Source of the DNA: Lactobacillaceae bacterium | GTDB taxonomy: Bacteria > Bacillota > Bacilli > Lactobacillales > Lactobacillaceae | Assembly: GCA_031289615.1 (NCBI GenBank) | Contig: JAITPD010000048.1 | Location: 1-64,000 of the forward strand | Reading direction: 5' to 3' | DNA: 64,000 nt | In this document: positions 42,836 through 51,083 of the stretch, piece after piece | Layout: each line of letters starts with the position of its first letter | Numbering within the stretch: position 1 is the stretch's first letter | Made by a program: the position numbers and the translations under genes | The notes under the pieces: generated by a model | The model's database searches: none | What the model was told of the DNA's origin: nothing | What the model saw: the letters and a program-made list of their open reading frames with translations, nothing else

Positions 42836-43987
42836 ATGGGTAATAAATTAGAAGAAATTGAGCAGTTTAAGCGGGATATTAATACTTTATTTTACGTTTC
42901 AGCTTACTTGATTGATGAATGGATTTCATTACGAGTTGATCAATTCTATTATTCATATGACACATTTGTTTTGAAGATGGCGTTAACAAAGGGAACAGGA
43001 CAACAATTTAGTAATGATGATATTTTAGATATTAATAATGAGTACTTTTACGTTGATAAAATTACGGCTTCAGAAGAAGAGAAATATATTCAAGTTGAAG
43101 GTAGATCATTGTTAGCTAAAACATTAAACAGAATTATTAACAGTAACTTTTCAACAGGTAATAATTACAAGCCAGAACAAATTGCTAGTTTAATCTTGGA
43201 ACAGAATGGTATTTCTGGAACATTTGCTAATAGAGATTTTAATCAGTTGCAATTAGATAAATTTGATGATTCTAAAGATTTAACTGGTCAGAGAATTAGT
43301 AACTATCAAAATAGTTATGGAGTTGTGATGGAAGCTGTAGAAAACCTGATGAAAACATATGATTTTGGTGTAAGTGAAAAAATATCAACGGAAGCAACGG
43401 CTTTTTTTATCAAGATACCTTGTTCAACAAAAGTTTCCTTCTTCAAGGGGCGTGATCAATCAAAGTTTGTTCAGTTTGATAGTGACTTTGATAATTTATC
43501 AAAAGAAACTTATGAAACTTCAAATTATGATGAAAAGAATATTGCCTATGTTTTTGGTAGTGGTGATGGAAATGCACGTAAAAATGTTGTAGTTGGTTCA
43601 ACGGATAGCAGAGATATTGATCTAAAAGAATTGTATGTAGATGCTCGTGATTTACAGCCAACGGTCACTGATAGTTCTGGTAAAAGTACACCTATGGCGG
43701 ATGCACAATATCTTGAACTGTTACGACAACGAGGAAATGAAAAGCTGTTAGAACATGCTCCAGTTTTACAGATGAATGGAGTGATTAATATAGATTCAAA
43801 GTTATTTGTTTTTGGGGATGATTATAGGCTAGGAGATCGTGTGAAGATTGTTTCTAGCCTTTTTGGTGTTTCAAAAGATGTGACAATTACAGCTTTACAA
43901 TATGTTTGGGACGAAAAAGGATTTAAGGTAACACCAACTTTTGGGAATGAAAGTCCAACATTAATAGATTTAATAAAGAGAGGTTAA
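42836..43987 (+). CDS. Baseplate hub protein, ReqiPepy6 Gp37-like
   Basis: The 383-residue protein has the Tal/gp27-like hub fold (ILDINNEYFYVDKI, VEGRSLLAKTLNRII). It has no peptidase extension. It starts 1 base after the dit stop. It should cap the tail tube. Confidence 0.87.
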   Translation: MGNKLEEIEQFKRDINTLFYVSAYLIDEWISLRVDQFYYSYDTFVLKMALTKGTGQQFSNDDILDINNEYFYVDKITASEEEKYIQVEGRSLLAKTLNRIINSNFSTGNNYKPEQIASLILEQNGISGTFANRDFNQLQLDKFDDSKDLTGQRISNYQNSYGVVMEAVENLMKTYDFGVSEKISTEATAFFIKIPCSTKVSFFKGRDQSKFVQFDSDFDNLSKETYETSNYDEKNIAYVFGSGDGNARKNVVVGSTDSRDIDLKELYVDARDLQPTVTDSSGKSTPMADAQYLELLRQRGNEKLLEHAPVLQMNGVINIDSKLFVFGDDYRLGDRVKIVSSLFGVSKDVTITALQYVWDEKGFKVTPTFGNESPTLIDLIKRG

Positions 43988-43990
43988 AAG

Positions 43991-45388
43991 ATGGCAGAGT
44001 ATAGTTTTCCACAAAGGGATGTTAATGGTGATCGTTTGTATTCTGATACAGACTTTGCACGATTTTATCAAACACTGTTTAAAAATGGTGTCGTAACAAC
44101 AGTTGGCCAAGGATTAGAAGTTCAGGCTAATTCAACGCCAAATATGACAGTTACGGTAACTGATGGGGCCATGATTATTAATGGACGGCAATATTTAAAT
44201 ACTAGTGATTTAGTTTTGTCAGTTCCAGTAGCTTCAGCAACTCAACAGCGAAATGATTCAGTGGTGGTTAGACTTGATTTAAATAACCGTACGATTAACA
44301 CAGTTTACAAAGCAAATGATACGTCTGTATTACGTTCTGGAAGTGTGTACGAAATGCAGTTAGCAACAATTAAGGTTGATAAGAATATCAGTAACATTAC
44401 TCCAGGTATTATCACTGATAAGCGCGGCGATAGCACAGTAGGAGGATTTTCAACACCTTATGTTAATGTACCAACTGATGGAATTATTGCACAGTATACA
44501 GCCTTGTTAGAAAATTTCTTTAAGGGGTCTAAGGATAACTTTTCTGAATGGTTTGATCAGGTTAAAGGATTGCTTTCATCTGATTCAGCAGGAAACTTGT
44601 TAAATAAAATTGATGCATTAGGAACTACAAACATCTCGTTGAATGGAGATGTGACGGGTATTAGCACTCTACAAGCTGGTGGCAATATCAGTACTGCATT
44701 GGTAGATGTACCACGTAAGGATACAGGTACAACTATTGTCCTAAATGATTATGGTAATCAGGTTGATTACATTGATGATATTAAAACTGATAGCAAAGGG
44801 CGAGTTACCGCTGTAAATACAAAGGCGTTCGTAACTGCTCCTAATAGTACCGTTTCAAATTGGCAAGCTAATCATGTCTACAAAGCAGGAAGTATGGTTT
44901 ACATTGGAGAGCTTGGGAGTGATACAACTGGTCATATTAAAGGTGGCATTTTCAGAGCAAATGCTACCCACACCTCTGGATCAACATTTCCAGCAAATGG
45001 AGCAAATTGGACACTACTGAATGCAGATTCTTATACACGATATTATCCTAGCATTCAAGTTGGGTTTTCAAAAACAGTTGCAATGTATCGTCAAGGCCGT
45101 TCAGTGACTGCTGCTGGATATATTGATGCTGGAGTATTCCCAACCAATGCCAACACTTTGCTTTGGAATAATTTAGGTGAGGTAATTCCTACCAATCTTA
45201 GACCGGTAATTACAGTGGTATTATCAGCAACCGCAAATTGGGGAGAATCATACCTTGGATTTAAGGTTGGACCTGATGGGAGTTTGAAGTACAAAAAGCA
45301 GGGTGGGCCATATGGAGACATAACTGGTAACTGGATTGTTAAGCCAGAACTAGGTTATGAGTTTTCTGCTGGCGTACCATCATTTTAA
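43991..45388 (+). CDS. Receptor-binding/minor tail protein with carbohydrate-binding module
   Basis: The 465-residue protein has an N-terminal baseplate-attachment domain (SFPQRDVNGDRLYSDTDF). A linker helix follows near 165-205. A CBM5/12-like module at about 289-345 (NWQANHVYKAGSMVYIGE then NWTLLN) precedes a C-terminal beta head. It probably recognises cell-wall saccharide. Confidence 0.82.
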   Translation: MAEYSFPQRDVNGDRLYSDTDFARFYQTLFKNGVVTTVGQGLEVQANSTPNMTVTVTDGAMIINGRQYLNTSDLVLSVPVASATQQRNDSVVVRLDLNNRTINTVYKANDTSVLRSGSVYEMQLATIKVDKNISNITPGIITDKRGDSTVGGFSTPYVNVPTDGIIAQYTALLENFFKGSKDNFSEWFDQVKGLLSSDSAGNLLNKIDALGTTNISLNGDVTGISTLQAGGNISTALVDVPRKDTGTTIVLNDYGNQVDYIDDIKTDSKGRVTAVNTKAFVTAPNSTVSNWQANHVYKAGSMVYIGELGSDTTGHIKGGIFRANATHTSGSTFPANGANWTLLNADSYTRYYPSIQVGFSKTVAMYRQGRSVTAAGYIDAGVFPTNANTLLWNNLGEVIPTNLRPVITVVLSATANWGESYLGFKVGPDGSLKYKKQGGPYGDITGNWIVKPELGYEFSAGVPSF

Positions 45389-45416
45389 AAATACAATATA
45401 GAAAGGAATTTGAACG

Positions 45417-45842
45417 ATGATTAACGTATTTAATTTATTTCACTCAATGGAGCATGGCATCACATCTTATATGTACATTTTGTTAATTGCATTGACCTTT
45501 AGTGACATCGCTTTAGGAACAGCGCGAGCATTTGTTAGAAAGAAGATTAATTCATCAATTGCAAAGAGTGGTATTTTGAAAAATGCTTTGCTCCTGATCA
45601 TTCCAGCAATTCTTTATCCTTTTGCAGATATGATTGGTTATCGAACTATGGGTGATGCATTTATTGGTTTCTTAGCATTGTCACAAGGTTATAGTGTAGT
45701 TGAAAATTGGGTCGGATTAGGATTGCCATTTAATGAAAATTGGGAGTCCTTTTTTGATGACAAGAAGATGGAACAAAAGCACCGGATTGGAACAGTTCAC
45801 ACAGATGTAATTGTGCCAGATGAATTTGATAAAAAGTTATAA
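45417..45842 (+). CDS. Phage holin family protein
   Basis: The 141-residue protein has three hydrophobic segments (about 14-36, 54-72, 76-98) and matches the toxin-secretion/phage-lysis holin family (FSDIALGTARAFVRKKINSS). It lies immediately before the endolysin. Confidence 0.88.
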   Translation: MINVFNLFHSMEHGITSYMYILLIALTFSDIALGTARAFVRKKINSSIAKSGILKNALLLIIPAILYPFADMIGYRTMGDAFIGFLALSQGYSVVENWVGLGLPFNENWESFFDDKKMEQKHRIGTVHTDVIVPDEFDKKL

Positions 45843-45851
45843 GGACGGTTG

Positions 45852-47102
45852 ATGTCAATGAAAAATAAAACTAAGATTACTTTACTGTTTGCTGCAGCTT
45901 TACTTACTATTGGAGTTGCTGGGCCAGCTTATGCTGCTAAAAATGATTATGGAGTAGATTGGTCAGTTTACCAAGGTACACAAGGTCAAATGGGATATGG
46001 ACGTGATAAGTTTGCTATTGCACAAATTGGTGGTTACTCTGGCGGTATTTATGACCAAAGCACTTATGATACTCAAGTTCAGTATGCGATTGCACAAGGC
46101 AAACGTGCACACACTTATATTTGGTGGCAAGGAATTACTGATAATGGTACAGCTGATTATGTATTGAATTACTTTTTGCCAAAGGTTCAAACACCTAAGA
46201 ACTCAATTGTGGCACTTGATGTTGAAAGTGGAGCACAAAACACTGATGTAATCTTGCATGCGGTTCAACGGATTAAAGATGCAGGCTTTACACCAATGGT
46301 TTACGGTTACAAAAACTTTCTGGTAAATAATACTGATCTAACGCGGATCTCCAATACAGTTCCACTGTGGTTGGCTTCATATCCAAACTATGAGGTTACT
46401 ACTGAACCATACTGGCCAATCTTTCCATCTTGGGACAACGTTGGCTTGTACCAGTTTACATCATCTTATGTTGCTGGTGGATTAGATGGTAATATTGATC
46501 TAACTGGTATCACTGACAACGGCTATACTAAGAACGATAATCCTAAAACTGACACTCCAGCAATTGACGCTGGTAAACAAGCAGATAACACACCTAAAAA
46601 AGATATTGATGTAGGAATGACAGTAAAAGTTAACTTCTCAGCTAATAATTACGCAACAGGTGAATCAATTCCTGAATTTGTTAAGGGAGTTTCACACAAG
46701 GTGATTCAGCGTGATGGGGACAATGTGTTGTTAGATGGTATTTACTCATGGATGAACATTCATCAAGTTGAAATTCTAGACGCTAACACACAAGAAACTG
46801 TGTCGTTTAACGGTGTGTATGTGGTTGATAAGTGGTTTATTTATGGTGGTAAGTGGTACGCACGTAATAATGATATGAGTGTACCAGTTGCTGATTATAA
46901 CAATGATATTCCAGTAGATAGCTTAACTTTAACAGATAGGTATGGTAATCCATTAGCTAATCAAGTTGCACAAGGAAATAATGGACAGATGGAGTATTTT
47001 ACTTTGAATGGAAAGTACAAAGTATTAGATCGTTCTGGTTATAGTGTAAAAGTTGAAATTAGTGGAGAACCTGTTTGGGTTGAATCTGCTTATACAAATT
47101 AA
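45852..47102 (+). CDS. Endolysin, secreted GH25 muramidase with C-terminal wall-binding domains
   Basis: I chose ATG 45852 after AAGGA (416 residues). A Sec-type signal peptide is visible, with a basic N-terminus, a hydrophobic core at about 9-24 and an AYA-AK cleavage site near 28. The GH25 domain has D36, and D123/E125 in ALDVESG. Two SH3-like modules follow (about 245-315 and 320-416). Export by Sec differs from simple holin release, so holin would mainly trigger activation. Confidence 0.9.
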   Translation: MSMKNKTKITLLFAAALLTIGVAGPAYAAKNDYGVDWSVYQGTQGQMGYGRDKFAIAQIGGYSGGIYDQSTYDTQVQYAIAQGKRAHTYIWWQGITDNGTADYVLNYFLPKVQTPKNSIVALDVESGAQNTDVILHAVQRIKDAGFTPMVYGYKNFLVNNTDLTRISNTVPLWLASYPNYEVTTEPYWPIFPSWDNVGLYQFTSSYVAGGLDGNIDLTGITDNGYTKNDNPKTDTPAIDAGKQADNTPKKDIDVGMTVKVNFSANNYATGESIPEFVKGVSHKVIQRDGDNVLLDGIYSWMNIHQVEILDANTQETVSFNGVYVVDKWFIYGGKWYARNNDMSVPVADYNNDIPVDSLTLTDRYGNPLANQVAQGNNGQMEYFTLNGKYKVLDRSGYSVKVEISGEPVWVESAYTN

Positions 47103-47116
47103 TTAAATATGCTTTT

Positions 47117-47147
47117 ACCTCAGCTATTAATTTAGTTGAGGTTTTTT
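47117..47147 (+). terminator. Terminator of the late operon
   Basis: ACCTCAGCTA pairs with TTAGTTGAGGT around TTAAT, followed by TTTTTT. Confidence 0.85.
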
Positions 47148-47173
47148 CCTTTATGTATATGAGCCGGGAAATG

Positions 47174-47193
47174 CGTGGACAACCTGTGGACAA
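47174..47193 (+). promoter_or_regulatory. Candidate integrase arm-type sites (right)
   Basis: CGTGGACAA (47174-47182) and TGTGGACAA (47185-47193) lie 61-80 bp inside attR. They have the same sequence and orientation as the sites inside attL. Confidence 0.6.
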
Positions 47194-47253
47194 TTAATTA
47201 CATAACAAGGTTTAAACGTTGGTATAAAGCCATTGTTGAGGATTTATAATAAC

Positions 47254-47270
47254 TCCCGTTTTCTCCTTTA
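47254..47270 (+). other. attR core
   Basis: The 17-bp sequence TCCCGTTTTCTCCTTTA is identical to the attL core. Upstream bases diverge, so the tRNA gene is not duplicated. Confidence 0.92.
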
Positions 47271-47284
47271 GTAGTAATTTTTAA

Positions 47285-47328
47285 AACCCCGTCGTATCAA
47301 AGCAAAAGGTATGGCGGGGTTGCTTTTC
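47285..47328 (+). terminator. Original host terminator of tRNA-Ser, displaced by the prophage
   Basis: AACCCCGTC pairs with GGCGGGGTT (one G-U), followed by GCTTTTC. Before integration it would have followed tRNA-Ser directly. Confidence 0.75.
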
Positions 47329-47377
47329 TCAAATGAACCCGTTTGTTTTTCAATAAATGTCTAAAGGGGGAATGATT

Positions 47378-48025
47378 ATGTTGAATATGAGCACTGAAAA
47401 GTTGGCCCTTGTGTCTTGGTTATACGAAAACGATCAACGGTCTTATCAAAATCCACGAAAGCTACAAAAGTTTTTATTTTTCTATGAGCTCTTTTCTAAA
47501 GTCATGGGTGAACAATACGAATTTGGTGGGTTCAAAGTTTGGTTGAATGGACCTGTTGATTCGTTTGTGTATGGGGATTATACGTATCGTCAGGATTATT
47601 TGGTTTCGGCAATCAAGCAAGCAGATCAAAAAGCGGTCAATCAAGAAATTGCAACGAAGGCTGATTTTTTGGTCAAGATTCTAAACAAAGAAGAAATTTC
47701 TGATTTGACGCATGATTTTGATTTGTGGAAGAAGCCTGCAGCATCTGAAAATTTTGCTGACAATAATGTCAAGCTCAACGAAACTTATTTTTCTAAAGAG
47801 GATGAGTTGACGGCTAAAGAACTATTTTTTCTATATGACGAAGAAATGATCAAAGATTCTACAGTGTTGCATGTTCTTGGGAAGCATTTTGTATTGTCTA
47901 ATGGGGATGTCCATAAACTATCTAAAGAAAATGAAATTGTATTGAATCAACTTGCGACAGATGACTTGTTGAAAAATCCAGTATTTGTGGAGGTTGATGA
48001 AAAAGGGGGACTAATTATTGATTAA
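47378..48025 (+). CDS. Panacea (SocA/DUF4065)-like protein, putative antitoxin
   Basis: I chose ATG 47378, seven bases after AGGGGG (215 residues). The N-terminal part has KLQKFLFFYELF, then FKVWLNGPVDSFVYGD. This follows the Panacea pattern KLQKLLYY-x-W-x-GPV-x-VY. Panacea domains neutralise many different toxins in PanAT pairs. The next gene overlaps by 8 bases. The unit sits directly at the phage insertion point but on the host side. Confidence 0.65.
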   Translation: MLNMSTEKLALVSWLYENDQRSYQNPRKLQKFLFFYELFSKVMGEQYEFGGFKVWLNGPVDSFVYGDYTYRQDYLVSAIKQADQKAVNQEIATKADFLVKILNKEEISDLTHDFDLWKKPAASENFADNNVKLNETYFSKEDELTAKELFFLYDEEMIKDSTVLHVLGKHFVLSNGDVHKLSKENEIVLNQLATDDLLKNPVFVEVDEKGGLIID

Positions 48026-48422
48026 AGAAGCTGACGTAATAAAGTTGTATTTACCATTTCCTAATATCAGTGAAAAATTAGCTAAATATAGGCATATGTA
48101 CGCTGTTGAAAATAATCGTTATTCTTTGTTTGTAATTCAAACAGCAAAGCCCTATCTGGTTAGGAACAAAATACTAAAAAATTATATTACTCTTGATTGT
48201 GGCGCTGATTCGCCAGTTAAACATCGGTCCTATCTCGGAATGGACTTGAGATTTATTATTGAGAACATCAAAATATCAGATCAAGCCAAAACTAAGGTTG
48301 GGTTATCCAAACTAATCTTGAGGAAAATTAGCTCTCAAGCAAAATTTGTCGCTCAAGAAATTACAATTGATCAAGCTGACGTAATAAATTTGAATGAAAC
48401 CATCACTGTGCTAGACAAGTAG
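48018..48422 (+). CDS. PemK/MazF-like small protein, putative toxin partner
   Basis: The 134-residue protein starts at TTG 48018 after AGGGGG. DVIKLYLPFPNISEKLAKYRH resembles the first strand and loop of PemK/MazF proteins (the G-D-I-V-LPF pattern), and SLFVIQT fits the second strand. Similar proteins of unknown function occur in Lactobacillaceae. The RNase activity is inferred. Overlap with the Panacea-like gene implies coupled translation. Confidence 0.5.
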   Translation: MIKEADVIKLYLPFPNISEKLAKYRHMYAVENNRYSLFVIQTAKPYLVRNKILKNYITLDCGADSPVKHRSYLGMDLRFIIENIKISDQAKTKVGLSKLILRKISSQAKFVAQEITIDQADVINLNETITVLDK

Positions 48423-48443
48423 ATGACTAATAAAACGCTATTT

Positions 48444-48540
48444 TTGCATCTATCCCAGATTTGTGGTATTATTAATATTGTAATTAAAGCTCTTAACTGA
48501 GTGGCCTGGAACTTTTCCGAGGCCGCTTATTTTTTTGAGA
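48444..48540 (+). promoter_or_regulatory. rimP-nusA operon promoter and leader terminator
   Basis: TTGCAT (48444-48449) and extended TGG-TATTAT (48464-48472) are separated by 17 bases. About 30 bases downstream, AGTGGCCTgGAA pairs with TTCC-gAGGCCGCT (48500-48527), followed by TTATTTTTTT. The terminator lies between this promoter and rimP, so it acts as an attenuator. NusA-controlled leader termination is known for the corresponding Bacillus subtilis operon. It could also stop read-through from the PemK-like gene. Confidence 0.75.
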
Positions 48541-48582
48541 AATACCGGATGCGGTACATTTTTATAGTAGGGAGGAATGCAA

Positions 48583-49266
48583 ATGGCAGACGTAATCGAG
48601 AGCGTAAAGACGGTCTTGGAACCTAAGCTAGAAGCCCAGGGATTTTATCTGTGGGACGTCGAGTACGAAAAGCTCGGAAGCGACATGATTTTGCGCACGT
48701 TAGTTGATCGTAAAGATGGTCAAATTAACATGGATGATCTCGTGAACTTAACAGAAACAATCGGTGACTTGGTCGATGGTATCACACCGGATCCATTTCC
48801 TGAAGCATATTTGTTGGATGTGTCATCACCTGGTGCAGAACGTTCGTTGAAGCGGACAAGCGATTATACCTGGGCGTTGCATAAGACAATTCACGTTGAT
48901 TTAAAAAATGCAATTGATGGACAGACTGAACTTGATGGTGAAGTAGTTGCTGTAACTGACCTTGGAGTTACGCTTGAGGTTACGGTCAAAGCTAAGCGTG
49001 TTTCTACTGAAATAGAATGGGACCAAATTAAGCAGGCACATGTCTCACTTAGTCAAGATCGGATTTTGACGACAGAAGAAGATTTTGCTTGGGCGTTAAA
49101 TAAGTTAGTGCTAGTCACGACTTATCAAAAAATTGATGGTAAAAAAGAATTTTCGGGTGAACTCGTTGGAGTAACGGATGAAAATTTGATTGTGGAAGAA
49201 GACGAACAACAGTTTGAAATCCCACGCCAATCAATCGCACAAGCTCGGCATATAAATACTTATTAA
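48583..49266 (+). CDS. rimP: Ribosome maturation factor RimP with duplicated C-terminal domain
   Basis: I chose ATG 48583, seven bases after GGAGG (227 residues). Residues 1-92 are the RimP N-terminal domain (LVDRKDGQINMDD, LDVSSPGAERSL). An SH3-like C-terminal domain at about 94-157 (DYTWALHKTI, ELDGEVVAVTD) is repeated at about 167-225 (DFAWALNKLV, EFSGELVGVTD). RimP is normally about 155 residues, so the repeat is an addition. It assists 30S maturation. Confidence 0.93.
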   Translation: MADVIESVKTVLEPKLEAQGFYLWDVEYEKLGSDMILRTLVDRKDGQINMDDLVNLTETIGDLVDGITPDPFPEAYLLDVSSPGAERSLKRTSDYTWALHKTIHVDLKNAIDGQTELDGEVVAVTDLGVTLEVTVKAKRVSTEIEWDQIKQAHVSLSQDRILTTEEDFAWALNKLVLVTTYQKIDGKKEFSGELVGVTDENLIVEEDEQQFEIPRQSIAQARHINTY

Positions 49267-49278
49267 TGGAGAAGGACA

Positions 49279-50454
49279 ATGAGTAAAGAAATTGTAGCAG
49301 CACTAGATGCACTTGAAACAGAGCGCGGAATCAAGGCAGAAGTTTTGATTGATGCAATTGAAACGGCTTTGGAAAAAGCTTATGAAGAAAATTATAATGA
49401 TGCTACCAACGTTGAAGTTAACTTTGACCGTAAGAAGGGCAGCATCAAGGTTTTCCAAATTAAGACAGTTGTCAGTGATGATGAAGTTGAAGATCACAAC
49501 GTACAAGTTTCATTAGAGGACGCGCATCAAGTTCACAAGGATTATGAGCTTGGTGATCAAATCAAATATGAAGTGACGCCTAGTGATTTTGGCCGTTTGG
49601 CAGCTGGTAAGGCCAAGCAAATCATCATTCAAAAGGTTCGTGAAGCAGAACGAATGAAAGTGTATGATGAATTTAAGGATGAAATTGATGAAATCATCAC
49701 CGGAGAAGTTGCCTACCAAGACGCGCGTTACCTTTATGTGACGTTGCCAGGTGGGAAGGAAGCTGCTTTGCGGACGCAGGATCAGATGCCTAATGAAAAT
49801 TATCGTAACGGTGATTTGATTAAGGTTTTGCTGACAGAAGTCGAACAAGAGAGCAAGCGCGGACCACAGATCTTTGTTTCGCGGACTGCTCCAAATCTTG
49901 TGAAGCGTTTGTTTGAATCAGAAGTTCCTGAAGTGCAAGATGGCACGGTTGAAATCAAGGCAATTGCGCGTGAAGCTGGAGACCGTTCAAAGGTTGCAGT
50001 AGTTTCATATAATGAAAACCTTGATGCAGTTGGAACAATGATTGGTCAACGTGGTGCGCGTGTGCAAACCGTGATTTCAGAACTTTCTGGTGAAAATTTG
50101 GATATTATTCAATGGTCAGAAGATCCAACTGAATTTATCGTGAATGCATTACGGACAACGGATAAGGCTGAAGTTTTGGAAGTGATTTTCGATCCAAGTA
50201 ACGATCGCGGTGTCACAGTGTTGGTTCCAGATGATCAATTATCTTTGTTCATTGGTAAGCGCGGACAAAATGCTCGTTTGGCTGCAAAGTTAACTAATTT
50301 CTCAATTGACATCAAGCCTGAATCACAACGCGAAGTAGTCTATGAAGACATGGAAGCGCGTGCTGAAGGTGTTGTAAGCGCTGGTGTTCCAGATGATGAT
50401 GTAGATGAGACTGGACGAGTTGATATTTCTTTTGAGGATGTTGATTTGGACTAA
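49279..50454 (+). CDS. nusA: Transcription termination/antitermination factor NusA
   Basis: The 391-residue protein has an N-terminal RNA-polymerase-binding domain (1-125), an S1 domain (about 130-200) and two KH domains, with IGQRGARVQTV and FIGKRGQNARLA. No C-terminal acidic repeats are present, as usual in Firmicutes. It modulates pausing and termination, possibly including the leader terminator of its own operon. Confidence 0.96.
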   Translation: MSKEIVAALDALETERGIKAEVLIDAIETALEKAYEENYNDATNVEVNFDRKKGSIKVFQIKTVVSDDEVEDHNVQVSLEDAHQVHKDYELGDQIKYEVTPSDFGRLAAGKAKQIIIQKVREAERMKVYDEFKDEIDEIITGEVAYQDARYLYVTLPGGKEAALRTQDQMPNENYRNGDLIKVLLTEVEQESKRGPQIFVSRTAPNLVKRLFESEVPEVQDGTVEIKAIAREAGDRSKVAVVSYNENLDAVGTMIGQRGARVQTVISELSGENLDIIQWSEDPTEFIVNALRTTDKAEVLEVIFDPSNDRGVTVLVPDDQLSLFIGKRGQNARLAAKLTNFSIDIKPESQREVVYEDMEARAEGVVSAGVPDDDVDETGRVDISFEDVDLD

Positions 50455-50473
50455 ACCGATTGGAGGTCGATGT

Positions 50474-50773
50474 ATGAAAGAACGTAAAATTCCAATGCGT
50501 AAAGACATTGTGACCGGAGAAATGGTTCCTAAGGTTGATTTAGTTCGAGTTGTTCGGACACCTGAAGGAAACGTTGAACTTGATCCAACCAATCGGGCGA
50601 ATGGACGTGGCGCCTACATTAGCATTGATGTGAAGGTGGCAGAAGCTGCAAAGCAAAAGCACACATTTGATCGCGTTTTTGAAACGAAGCTAGACGATTC
50701 ATTCTATGATGAATTAATTGCCTATGTCGATCACAAACAAGGACGCAGGGAATTATTCGGCGATGCAAAATAA
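50474..50773 (+). CDS. ylxR: YlxR (RnpM) RNA-binding protein
   Basis: The start at 50474 after GGAGGTCG gives 99 residues. The conserved blocks are PMRKDIVTGEM, LVRVVRTPEG and NGRGAYIS. YlxR binds RNase P RNA in Bacillus. It lies at its standard place between nusA and ylxQ, and the ylxQ start overlaps its end by 11 bases. Confidence 0.92.
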   Translation: MKERKIPMRKDIVTGEMVPKVDLVRVVRTPEGNVELDPTNRANGRGAYISIDVKVAEAAKQKHTFDRVFETKLDDSFYDELIAYVDHKQGRRELFGDAK

Positions 50774-51083
50774 GCAAAAGTTACTTGGACTGTTAGGATT
50801 AGCTCGAAAGGCCGGTAAGTTAGTAACCGGTGAAGACATGGTCCTCGCTGCGATTCGTAAAGGCAAAGTCAATCTCGTTTTCTTTGCCCAAGATGGTGGC
50901 GCAAGTACAAAAAAGAAATTTACTGATAAAACAAATAGCTATGACGTGGCATTCACAACTGCATTAACCCGTCAAGAAATAGCAGATGCAACCGGCATGG
51001 CCCGCTCACTCATTGCAGTGGCTGACCGTGGATTTGCTCGCAAAATGCAGGAATACTTGAAACAAGAGGAGGATATTCAATGA
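50763..51083 (+). CDS. ylxQ: YlxQ, L7Ae-family RNA-binding protein
   Basis: The start at 50763 gives 106 residues. [19 protein letters not shown] matches YlxQ. This protein binds kink-turn RNA and lies in the rimP-infB operon in most Firmicutes. It overlaps both neighbours. Confidence 0.92.
   Translation: MQNKQKLLGLLGLARKAGKLVTGEDMVLAAIRKGKVNLVFFAQDGGASTKKKFTDKTNSYDVAFTTALTRQEIADATGMARSLIAVADRGFARKMQEYLKQEEDIQ

Larger units (their letters stand above)
10473..47270. mobile_element. Complete siphovirus prophage integrated in tRNA-Ser
   Basis: A 17-bp direct repeat, TCCCGTTTTCTCCTTTA, bounds about 36.8 kb with integrase at the left end and endolysin at the right. The gene order is lysogeny, early, replication, packaging, HK97-type head, long-tail genes and lysis. 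No structural gene looks broken, so the prophage may be inducible; only a moron gene between the tail chaperone and tape measure looks decayed. The DNA is visibly more AT-rich than the flanking host genes. Confidence 0.95.

Noticed and set aside
47254..47270. Second tRNA-Ser gene at the right prophage end
   Set aside because: Only the 17-bp core is shared. No anticodon or D-arm lies upstream.
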